From Plazaster borealis (Eukaryota; Echinodermata; Asteroidea; Forcipulatida; Labidiasteridae): a stretch of DNA of 64,000 nt. Made by a program: the position numbers and the translations under genes. This document shows, one piece after another, positions 17,730 to 28,500 of this stretch (position 1 is its first letter; the number at the start of each line of letters is the position of its first letter). The DNA lies in the NCBI GenBank assembly GCA_021014325.1, contig CM037476.1, forward strand, positions 18,760,827 through 18,824,826. The letters run 5' to 3'. The notes under the pieces were generated by a model that saw nothing but the letters and a program-made list of their open reading frames with translations, ran no database searches and had not been told where the DNA came from.

Positions 17730-19000
17730 GGTATTTACAATATTCATAGTATTTACAGCTGACTCACTAAGTTAACTTAAGGGGTAAGTATACCTTTTGT
17801 TTTTGGAACCGTTCGATTGTTTTAATCCTTTATATAAATGTAGATATACAATAAAACTAACCCCACTAATCCCATTACAACATGTTGGATTTAGAGCAAA
17901 CAATCTATGTTGTATTATAAATTCCCCAAAAGATTCGTGCAAAATAAATGGTCTAAAAGTATAGGAGCTAAATTCATTGGTCTAAAAGAAGGAGCTGGTA
18001 ATACAAAATACTGTTTTTTTTTTTACAAAAATCCCATTTTTGTCATGTTTTATGCATGACAGTGTTTAGTCATAAACCGACCATTTTTTTCTCCAAGGAC
18101 TAAATAATGATGTAACGATCTGTAGTAATGTTGCCATGGGTACGCATCAGGTTAATCACTTGACGTTAGCAAGGGAGCCGACGCGTTCGATTTGAGCCAA
18201 ATTATGCCATAGACCCATCGGTATTGCCCCCCCCCCCCCCCTAGTCAGGTTCAATATTTAAAGGAATAGTTGGCAAACCTCAACGTTTCACTATTTTGTC
18301 ATCCAATATTGGTTTCTTTCCTGAGTTTTCCTGAGAGTGAAACAACCACAGCAAAGGGAAAAGGAATATACTGATAACCTTACCCCTCCTTTTTACCCTT
18401 TTTATAACTTTTGTCGTTTTTCGTATTTGTATTTATGTAACTTATACTTAATATGCAATTGATTAGGTTTCTTAGTGTGTATGTTATCATTTGCTTTTTG
18501 CTTTGAATTCGCCCATTTCTCATTAATTTTATTTCTTTCGATTATTTCCCTGTAAAGCACTTTGAAGCTTGCAACAGGCACTCTATAAATCCTGTATTAT
18601 TATTATTTATTTGTATTATTATTATTGTTGTAATTTATTATAATTCCCAAAACAGGACAAATTGAGTTTTTGCTCAAATCTAGTTCTATAATATGACAAG
18701 AGATTTTGAATGACACGATGGCTAAGGCGGGATATTACTTTCATGTTGCGTTTTCAAAAAAAAAGGAACTCAAGCTTAAGGCACTGATAAACCAAAATGC
18801 GTAGAGTGATACATTCAACTCGGTTTTTGAAATAAATATTTGCTTTCCTTTGAAGGCGATCCCTCTCCTGTCACTTCCCAGGTTGTATCGTCAACTCGGG
18901 TGTGATCCCTGGCTTTACAGCCCAGCAGTTACAGGTTGAATGGCTTCTGACTGGCACCCCGATCAAAGACATTTACAAAATAGGGAGACCGCCAACATAA
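17730..19000. other. intergenic DNA beyond the duplicon A edge
   Basis: No similarity to the region after 43,375. Around 18,550-18,620 is a retrotransposon-like 3' tail (GTAAAGCACTTTGAAGC, CTCTATAAATCCTG, TTATTATTATT). Otherwise nothing recognised. Confidence 0.5.
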
Positions 19001-19008
19001 GGGCTAGG

Positions 19009-19262
19009 TAGCTCAGTTGGTAGTGTGCCGGTGTCATAGGGAAATCTGTCCCCGGAAATTCTGTCTCAACACAGTAGTGCGCCGTTATCATAGGGAAATC
19101 TGCCCCAGGAGATTCTGTCTGAACATGGGCTGAAGGAGGTTGATTCAAAAGAGGGCGCTATCAGAAGATATTTGTACACAGTTCGCCGTATGGGGGGACA
19201 GAATCTCCTGCAACACTGACACGTTAATCTGGAGGTCGCAGGTTCAAGTCCCACTCTTAGTC
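19009..19262 (+). mobile_element. tRNA-derived SINE with a split promoter
   Basis: TAGCTCAGTTGGTAG (A-box-like) lies at about 19,014 and GGTTCAAGTCC (B-box) at about 19,241. They are separated by roughly 200 bases that include the motif AAAAGAGGGCGCTATCAGAA and TACACAGTTCGCCGTATGGG. The latter motif recurs in the SINE at 61,300-61,496. A working tRNA has 30-60 bases between the boxes, so this is a SINE mosaic, not a tRNA gene. Confidence 0.6.
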
Positions 19263-19976
19263 AATATTTCTTTTTTCTTTATACAGGCTTTCATCATTCT
19301 GAACTGCCCAACGTGATTGAAGGAAGGCGTCTGTGGAATGTGTGGTAATGGTGACTCTGGCTGACCAGTGAAGTTGAAGGTTTCTTTGGAGTGTGTGGTA
19401 TTGGTTTTCTGACGATTTGGAGATCTACAAAGGTAGGACAAGATCTTGGTGACATCGAAAATGTATGGGAACACCTAGCCCAGTTTCCTCCCTATCACCC
19501 CCCCCCCTTTTCTAAAGGTACTTGTTGGCGTTGTCCTCTTGTTTTCCATGGTGACCTTACTTGATAATTTCCGGATTTCTAGTAGCAAGTTGGTCGTGGC
19601 CAGTGTTGCTATACTTTTCATATGTTTATAAATGGAAACTTTCTGAGAAGTTGCCGCTGACGGAATGACATTGCTATGTTCATTTTCATGATGTCATAAA
19701 GCGATTAGCGGTAAACCATGTTGCTTAACTGTTTAAATGTGCTAGTAGGACTCGAGCCCACCCCCACCCGCCTGCGTGTCAGAGTAGAGCCTTCTTTAGA
19801 CCATCAGTAAAGCCGACAAGATAATTCTGTTATTCAAAATCAGGCGATGAAAGTTCTTGTCTCAGGAATATTATAAAATTTAATTAGCTAAGCTCAATTA
19901 ATCAACTGTAATACTTCAGATTCGCGAAAAAATACATTTGTAGAATCAATCAATCAGTCAAAATATCAATCAGACA

Positions 19977-20137
19977 TCTGGAGTCGATTTCACAAAACTC
20001 TTCCTAACTTAGGACTAGTCCTAAGGCAATGCTAAGAGATAGGACTTGTCTTAAGTACTGGTAAGACTAGTCCTATCTCTTAGCATTGCCTAGGACTAGT
20101 CCTAAGTTAGGAAGAGTTTTGTGAAATCGACCCCAGG
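19977..20137. mobile_element. near-perfect foldback MITE
   Basis: The left arm GTCGATTTCACAAAACTCTT... is matched by its complement ending GAGTTTTGTGAAATCGAC over more than 60 bases, with a short spacer near 20,058. A degenerate relative lies at 45,467-45,617. The RNA or single strand would form one long hairpin. Confidence 0.8.
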
Positions 20138-20744
20138 AGTATTGATAGAACAATTCAGAGGGTTAAATTTTGTTTTGTTATTTGTGATGTAAATAACACA
20201 CCAATTAAACTATGTTAAATTATATGAAAATGGTAGCAAAAATTACAACATAATGTCGCAGTAAAAATTTGCGGCGTTTACGTTTGGTCATTCGAATTCA
20301 CTATTATTGCAGCTTTCGGGCTTTGATTTCCAGTAGACTTAAGAAAAGTATAAAACTGCATGTCTATTGTTGAATTTGGCTAACCATGGATATGGAGGAA
20401 GGGGATATGCAACTCTGAGTTTTTTTTTTTGGGGGGGGTGCTTGCAAGTTTGGAACGCCAAAGAATCATAAGGTCCTGTATAAACACATTGATTGGTCTT
20501 TTGCATCGATCGATCGATCGGTCCTTTTATCGATCGATTGGTGTTTTTCATTGATTAATTGATGAGATAAGAGCGATGAAAAGAGACCGATCGATGTGTT
20601 AATAGGAATGTATGCCTCTGTGTCGTTCCATACGTGCAAGCCCACCCCACCCCACCCCCCCCCCCCACCCACATCAAACTCAGAGTTGAACTGGTTGTCA
20701 CTTTCATCAAGAAGATATTTCTTGTTACGCTCATTTGTGTTTAA

Positions 20745-21112
20745 AGGTATCGTACACGTTTGGTATTTACTCAAAATATATATTAGCATAAAAACTGACT
20801 TGGTAACGAGCAACAGAGAGCTGTTGATAGTATAAAACATTGTGAGAAACGACTCCCTCTGAAGTAACGTAGTTTTTGAGAAAGAGGTAATTTCTCACTA
20901 AAATAATAAAAGACTTCTAGCTAGAAGCCTTTAATTCCTATCTGAAAGCACACAAATTTGTACAACAAGGGTGTATTTTCGTTCATCATTTTCTTGCAAC
21001 TTCGATGACCAATTGAGCCCACATTTGCACAGGCTTGTTGTTTTATGCATATGTTGGGATACACCAAGTGAGAACACTGGTCTTTGACAATTACCAAACG
21101 TGTTCAGTGCCT
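20745..21112 (-). mobile_element. TTAA-type MITE family 1
   Basis: Starts AGGTATCGTACACGTTTGG after TTAA (20,741-20,744) and ends CAAACGTGTTCAGTGCCT before TTAA (21,113-21,116). The next element begins at 21,117, so the two share one TTAA. Confidence 0.85.
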
Positions 21113-21116
21113 TTAA

Positions 21117-21300
21117 AGGGACACGGTGCCCTTTATTGGGAGCTTTGGGCAACAAAAAAGCGTTTGCTATAAAATGAACATGGTTAGGAAGATGTTTTAA
21201 AAGTAGAATAATATAAGGATCCACACAATTCTGCCTCGAAATTGTGTGGTTTTTACTTTTATGTCGTGAACTAACACGACCCGCCATTTCGTGGAACTAG
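21117..21300. mobile_element. TTAA-type MITE family 2, left part
   Basis: Begins AGGGACACGGTGCCCTTTA and follows the family-2 element at 51,286-51,664 through GTTTTAAAAGTAGAATA, GGATCCACACAA and GTGAACTAACACGACCCGCC. The right end is not recognisable. Confidence 0.6.
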
Positions 21301-22020
21301 CGGTCTTTTCAGGGGCTGCCGTGCTCACGCCCGACTGCCCCTGAATGGAGGTTCCTTCATAAGGGCCAGGATAGCTGTCAATTTTAGCAGATATTTTTGA
21401 AAAATGAGCCCCAAAATACGGCAAATTGAAAACACCGATCAAGGGGATGCCACGGTGTAGCCTTATCAATAAACAATAAACTAGTGAATGAACTCGGACC
21501 ATACGAGGTCTAACAGCTTCAGGCATGTCAATAAAAGCCTATAATTGAAAAGGGTTAAAATAAATACATTTTCTACGAATCTTTGTTAGTTAAACTAACT
21601 GACCGGTATAGATAATTATTTCCTATTATTTTACTAATATTATTTTTTTATTTTAGTTGGTTCAATCTATCTGTCCGTTTGTTTAATGTTCTATATTTTA
21701 GTGTTCATGTCTGTAGGCGCTACTGGTTGAATCAAGGCCAATTTAAATTTCTACAGTTCTCGTGAACACAGCATATTTATTCATAAATCAATCTATTCTA
21801 TGTTAGAGTTGAAAGCAAAAGAAAGTAACTTTGTGCCTCAGCAGGAAGGTGGTGTATGTATTCCATTTGAATCAGTTCAACCGTAACATCAATTTCTAAG
21901 AAGTCATTCGGGCATGTCAGTAAATGCTGATACGATGGAGTAAGGTTGGTCTCCCTCTCTGCTGGTACGAACATCATACCATCCGGGGTGCAGTTAACCC
22001 GTTTATTTACTATGACATCT
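21300..22020. other. upstream region of copy B
   Basis: AT-rich sequence with no recognised exon. It carries the presumed promoter region of copy B at its right end. Confidence 0.4.
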
Positions 22021-22030
22021 GTGGATAGAT

Positions 22031-22038
22031 TATAAATA
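22031..22038 (+). promoter_or_regulatory. candidate TATA box of transporter copy B
   Basis: TATAAATA lies 89 bases upstream of the start codon at 22,127. With normal spacing transcription would begin near 22,060, leaving a 5' UTR of about 65 bases. This is inferred from position and motif only. Confidence 0.45.
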
Positions 22039-22126
22039 CGCCTGCGAGCAACACCATCGCATTTACCCCAAAAACTAGGGGAAACAGCTAGGTTGTTCAC
22101 CGGAAAGATATATCCACCCCAACATA

Positions 22127-22528
22127 ATGCAGTACGAAAACATTTTAAAACACATCGGTGTTATGGGAAAATACCAGAAATGTCTACTCGCTGCGTTCCT
22201 GATGATGCGACTGCCGGCTGGCTGCCAATCCATCGGGCAAGTGTTTCTAGCCGCCTTCACGGACCATTGGTGTAAGGCTCCGGGAATCGCTGCCGCAGTC
22301 AACTGTAGTAACCTTGGTATCGAGACTACCTTGGAGTGCCAGGCAGCGCAGAAGAACCGGAGCATCCCGTACAAGCTGGACTCTAATGGTAACCTTGTGT
22401 ACTCGTCGTGCGAGCGATACGCCGAGGTAGAAGTCTCGGAAGTGAATTCGTCCTCATCAGATGTCATCAGCTGTGATTCGGGGTGGGACTTCGACCGATC
22501 CCAGTACACATCAACCATCAATCAGGAT
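22127..22528 (+). CDS. copy B, exon 1
   Basis: 402 bases, 134 codons, ends in phase 0 before GTAAGG. It encodes the cytoplasmic N-terminus, helix 1 and most of the glycosylated extracellular loop, ending CDSGWDFDRSQYTSTINQD, a clear SLC22 loop pattern. No other in-frame ATG is needed upstream. The long frame on the opposite strand is a shadow. Confidence 0.93.
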
Positions 22529-25500
22529 GTAAGGTTATCACTATACTCCTATACATAAGTACATTGTCGTTACTTTCTAACTTCAACCTCCCTGATCTTA
22601 CTTCATAACTCCATTAACTCCCCTTTGTGCCAACGTCGATAGACGTACCGACGTTGGCCCAACCTATGCCGACGTTGTGACGAAGTTGATCCAACGTTGG
22701 CCCAACGTTTTGCCCAACGTTTTTGTCTTCTACAAGCATTGGCTTAATCTGACAGCCTCATACTCTCTTTTATTTTGGTCTACATAGACAGTTACTTTTT
22801 CCCCTCCATATGTTGTGCTTACTTCGCTTATTTATGTAATATTCTATATATTATATGTTACATTTTGAGAAGAGCAGTATAACAAAAAATGTTGACTCGA
22901 AGTGAATTCAATTTATGTCCTTTGACGGCAGCATAGTTTAACCTACACCCTAAATACTTCCGGGTCAGAGTTGACCCAAATTAAGATACCGTCTGGGTAA
23001 TAGTTTGACCCAAAATGACCCGGAAATGGGTAAAACTGACGCAGAATCTGAATACATGCACCATTTCTCATTGATACAAAACATACATCACCACCCAATC
23101 TTTTCCCTGTAATTTGTTTGTCTCTACCAAGTCTAATTGGCGATCCAAAGCCATGTGTAGATCCTTACACGGGATTTGATCGTCTAACCATGTCTCAGTA
23201 ATTAAGGCGAGGATACTGTAATCTATATACTCGTGTACCGGTATGTAATTAACTGAGGCTTGAAGCTAATCCATTTTGGTGCGTAAGCGAATGGACATTG
23301 CACATTAATATCGTTGGAAAAGGCAGTCTTCCAACCTGTTGCAATTTCTTTTGTTTTCTTTTCACACCTCCCCTCTTTCCCCCTTTTTCTCCTCTTCCAA
23401 TGTTGTTTATCAATGTCAGTTGACTGAGTACCCATGGGGAGCATTTCAACAGGAAAGTCAATAAGTTGAAGATCCAGCAAACCAACAGTACCCTGCTGTA
23501 GTCTCAGAAGGTACTCAGGTGTGCAGCAGTAGCCATTTTGTTGTCCGTTACCATATCCAGACAAACACATCCGCACTCACAATCAGTACTGCTATGGTTT
23601 TTGCAGACATCCATGTTCATTACCGTGCATGAAGTTGACTTCCACACAGCAATAAGTGAAAGTAGGGATACAATAGCTCACCAAACACAGTAAAAAAAAA
23701 CAGATAAAAAGGAGTAAAAATGTGGAGCTGACCAAAAAACTATGGTCGCCACTTGTGCAGCGCCCTCGAGAGTATATTTAGTCCAGCAGTCACAACAAGC
23801 GTGGAGGTATAAATGAATAAAGGCCTACTGAAAAGAAACGTGCTAGCTTATATTAACTCTTATTTTCGTCTAGGCCTATATACAGGAAAGACTGATGTAA
23901 AGGTCTCAATTAGCACAAAATTATTAACTATGAACAAAGAAATTCAGAGACAGCTCATCTGTTAATTAAGGAGAATGGAAGAGAAAGTGTAGATTCGTGG
24001 ATGCCGAAGGTGAGTACATTGCAATAACGAATCTACACTTCAATTAGAGTCTGTTCTATGACATAATCTATTTTCCCCAAAGCCATTGACTATGTAAACA
24101 CGTTCGATTTATCAGTAATATGGAAGCCTAGTGCCGCCACATGAATACGAAATAATCCCTTTCTTATTGTGTACGTACAAGATAACTATCATGTACGTAC
24201 ACGATATATCTGGACTTATCGTGTACGATACATGATAGTTATCGGGGTACGTACTGTGCACGATAATTATTATGTACGTAAACGATAGCTATCATGTACG
24301 TAAACGATAGTTCTTGATTATTGTGTACGTACATACACGATAGTTATCGTGTACGTACATGATCATTATCATGTACGTAAACGATAATTATCATTCACAA
24401 ACACAATCCTCTTCGGTTTTATCGTGCATTACACGATATTGTGCGGCGTCTCTATGCGAAGTCATACTCCCAAACCACCCAGAGATAGTGGCTTATGAAT
24501 ACAGAGATGATATGTTAATAATCTAAAGTGGCAACCGAAATAAGGCTTTGTTTGGATTTTATTAGAAATTCGATCACTTCAGAGATCTCCGACAACCAAA
24601 TCAAAATTTTCTTGACCTCTTGATTTTACAAAGGCGAATGGGGCCAGCTTATGGACTTCAGATTTTACCGCATAATTGCAAAATAAGAAGACGTCCAAAC
24701 GGGGTACGGGTGGCCAGTGAGATTCCTGAATTGAAACTGTAAAAATCAACTAGACCGATTGACAATTTGGGCTGAAAGATTTTCAAACTTTGTTGCATAT
24801 GGACTTACCTCTAAAGCACAGATCTAGAGACTTGATCGCCAACAATTGTGTCTGTGTCACCGGCCTGCCGCAAAAGTGCGCGCGGGTTTATAAGATTAAT
24901 CTTCGTTCGAACGAAGATTGTTATCGTTTGAACGAAGATTTTTTAGTTTTCTAAATAAATGATAATTCTATGAAAATAATCAGACAATCAAGTTTGTCAA
25001 ACAAATATATCATTAATTTCAGAAAAAACATGTTTAAAAGCATGTGTTTTTCGAAATACACAACTGTCGCCCAATTGGAGCATATTTTTTTTGCCGTCGC
25101 CCTATTATATCGCTTAGCGTTGTTATTAGTACAGGCTAATAATATGAGCCTATCATAACTAACTTGTTTTTACATTCTGTGTTTCATATATTATGTTCCT
25201 ACAGTTCGGCCTGGTTTGCGAGCGGGAGGATTTACCTGGTATTGCACAGTCTGTATGGTTCGTTGGTATGCTGACTGGTTCTCTAATATGGGGATCCGTT
25301 GGAGACTGGTAAGTGTGCAAAAAGTGGAACCCCCCTGTGGCATCTTCGTGCATTAGATGTGCCTCTTTCACAAGACCCATTTACCAGTTCCCGATTCGTC
25401 CAAGAAATTCGTCGTTTGATAGACCTATCAAGTTCCTCTTTCACAATACCCATTGTCTTCGTGCATCAGATGTGCCTCTTTCACAAGACCCATTTACTAG

Positions 25501-28500
25501 TTACCGATTCGTCCAAGAAATTCGTCGTTTGATAGACCTATCAAGTTCCTCTTTCACAAGACCCATTTACTAGTTCCCGATTCGTCCGAGAAATTCGTCG
25601 TTTAAAACTCGGATCATTTCTTAAACTTTCTCAACTCCCTACCTGGACTACATCCCCAAGCTGGTTAGTGTAAGCTCCAAGAGTTTGAAAGGTATTAGAG
25701 GATTGGTAAACATCATTGTTTAATTTCAGTCTGAAAGCTTACTGATTATTTAGTTCAAGCTATAACTTTGCTTCTGTGGAAAATTTCCTTCTGAAATGAA
25801 GTCATACTCGAGAAAACTGTATCTGAAAACAAAACAAAAACGCAACAGCTGATCTCTGTTGTTACAACCAATATTATGGAAATGTGTTTACATGCTGAAA
25901 ACTAATGATGTGCATGGTTTTTCACTATTTTCTCCTGACTCACACAACGGATTCAGCCTAAATTTTCGCAACACATGAACACTACCTACAACTATTTTTT
26001 CAGCTATACCAATCCTGTTATAATTCCTTGATAAATTATCGTCTCAGCCTTCAGTTTCCCATGTTTACACCTTGGTTAAGAGAAACTTATTGTTCAGTGT
26101 CTCGTCAAGGGTACAAGCGCCCAGACTGGGATTCGAACCCACACTCTGAGGACTCGACCATCAGTTGAAGTTGAGTCCGACCCTCCCCAGTAGATTGTAC
26201 AATCAAACTCAATGAACCCACAATGTATCCAATCTGATAAATAAGAAAGTGGCCTGTACACTGCAAATACGGGGTGTTAAATTGACACCATGGGTGTTGT
26301 CACATATAGATAACAAACAAGAATCAAATTTGACACCATCTGGGGTGTTAAAATAACATTTGTTTCTGCAAAAACAAGTACAATAGTGTTATTTTAAAGG
26401 CACTGAACACGTTTGGAAATTGTCAAAGATCAGTGTTCTCACTTGGTGTATCCCAACATATGCATAAAATAACAAGCCTGTGAAAATTTGGGCTCAATTG
26501 GTCATCGAAGTTGCAAGAAAATGATGAACGAAAAAACACCCTTGTTGTACAAATTGTTGTGCTTTCAGATAGGAATAAAAACCTCTTGCAAGAAGTTTTT
26601 ATTATTTTAGTGAGAAATAACCTCTTTCTCAAAAACTACGTTACTTCAGAGGGAGTCGTTTCCTACAATGTTTTATACTATCAACAGCTGTCCGTTGCTT
26701 GTTACCAAGTAAGTTTTTATGCTAATATTTGTTTTGAGTAATTACCAAACGTGTACGATACCTTTAAGACCCGATGATTTTAAGTTTGGTTTCCCTGTTC
26801 GGTATCTATGCGACAACACCCATGGTGTCAATTTTTACACCCAAGTTTTTGCAGTGTATGCACTTCTGTTTATCGCTATTACAAGCAGGCTACTCATGTA
26901 CACCACGCAGTGCGTCTTATCCTCACCTAATGTGAGTCTGCACTTTAAGAAAGAAGAAGAAGAAGAAGAAGAAAAAGGTGACCGTCGGGTTGTTCCTGTG
27001 TTTCTTGCATATATTTATGGGTTTTTTTTTTTAATCCAATAAAAATATAAATGAACTAAATTCTTTTTTAGGATCGGCAGACGAAAGACCTTTTTCTTGG
27101 GTCTTGTGGGGGTATCCATCTCGTCCATAGCGACGTCATTCGCACCGACCTTTGAGGTGTTCACTTTGCTGCGTTTCATCACAGCAAACTGCTCCTACGG
27201 AGCCTTCCTGATGACCTATGTATTAGGTAGGCGAGGTTTTTTTGTTCTACACCACATTTTGTTTCCCCTTCAATAATTGCATTTTTGCAAGCATGGGTGG
27301 TTTTATCACTGGATGTTTTTTTGTTTTTATTTATTGTCAAACTTTACCCGAAATCCAGATCCCAGGGGGGTTGACCATATAAAAACATGATTCATTTGAA
27401 ATGTATTGCGTCGAAATACGTGCATTTTTACACGCGCGTACTAAGTGCCGGACGAGTGCCCTAACAGCGCTTGAATGTTTTTAAGAAGCGCTTGCAGCAA
27501 AGCAGTAACTTTTGGTGATCCAATCAGCGTTGATTGTTAGTATTTCCCTACCAGGGGTTAGTGACGAGAGAGGTATCGATACGGCGCGCTGCCCATGGTA
27601 GTGAGGCTGTTCTGACCCGTTGAGCTCTAACCTGCTAATGCTCATTGACGTTAAAGTTCAAACTGGTACTAGCCCTTACATTCAGTCTTTCCGTCTGCAC
27701 TGCAAAAACCGGGTTGTGTTAAAATTGACACCATTGGTGCTGTCACATATAGATAACGAACAGAGAATCAAAATTAACCTCGTAGGGTGTTAAAATAACA
27801 TCAACGTGATTGTTTTGGCAGAAATTAGTGTTATTTTAACACCCTATGGTGTAAATTGAGATTCTTTTGGGGTATCTATATGTGACAACACCCATGGTAT
27901 CAATTTTAACACCCCAGTTTTTGCAGTGTGGGCTTATGTCGACAAAAATAGCAGTTAAGAGACCCCCATAAATCAATACTCATATTATTTCGATTGCTGC
28001 AATTGCAATAAATACTACAAGAACGTGCACAGAATCCCGGACAAAAGAAAAAAACGGTTTTCGTCGATTTTAATGAAACGGGACTACCTTAATTTGATGA
28101 GAATTTTTACAGGTTGGCTGAATTTATGTTTAAAATCCTGCAGTAACTGACCCTGTTTGGTTGCAACGCCCATGCGGTATACCTTGTCAGCGTATGCTGA
28201 TAAGCTTTTACCATATCTGAACAGGGTTTGTTTTCAACTGCATGTTTTCGTGTTTTGGGGGGGTTTATTTGGGGTTTTGTTCAGTCAAAGTGTGTTGTTT
28301 ACTCTTGTTCAGGTACTGTCGGTGTTAATTTAAGCTTATTTGTCTGCTTAATTAATATTTTTATAATTTGGTTTCATCTACCATTGACAATATTGACATA
28401 CCGATACACAAAGGATGCTGGCAGCGTTTTTCCTGCCCCTTCTAGCCAAATCACCGACTCCTGTTGATTGACAACCTCATAGCACGTGTGGCATGGTCCA

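Larger units (their letters stand above)
1..17730. repeat. tandem segmental duplication, duplicon A
   Basis: Bases 1-17,730 and 27,183-43,375 can be followed in the same order and orientation through exons, introns and the 3' flank. Similarity ends near 17,730 here and 43,375 in the partner, just after a shared stretch with a long G run and GTGATGCGAGCGTTCGGC. The left boundary lies outside the window. Length differences are mostly element insertions and one minisatellite. Confidence 0.9.

Noticed and set aside
22075..22521. 148-codon open frame antisense to exon 1 of copy B
   Set aside because: Shadow of the transporter exon; no domain and no independent signals.
23223..23576. 117-codon minus-strand frame as a host gene
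   Set aside because: The neighbouring frame carries the RGKRGG and the following region LAxTETWL motifs of a retrotransposon ORF2, so it is a frameshifted relic.
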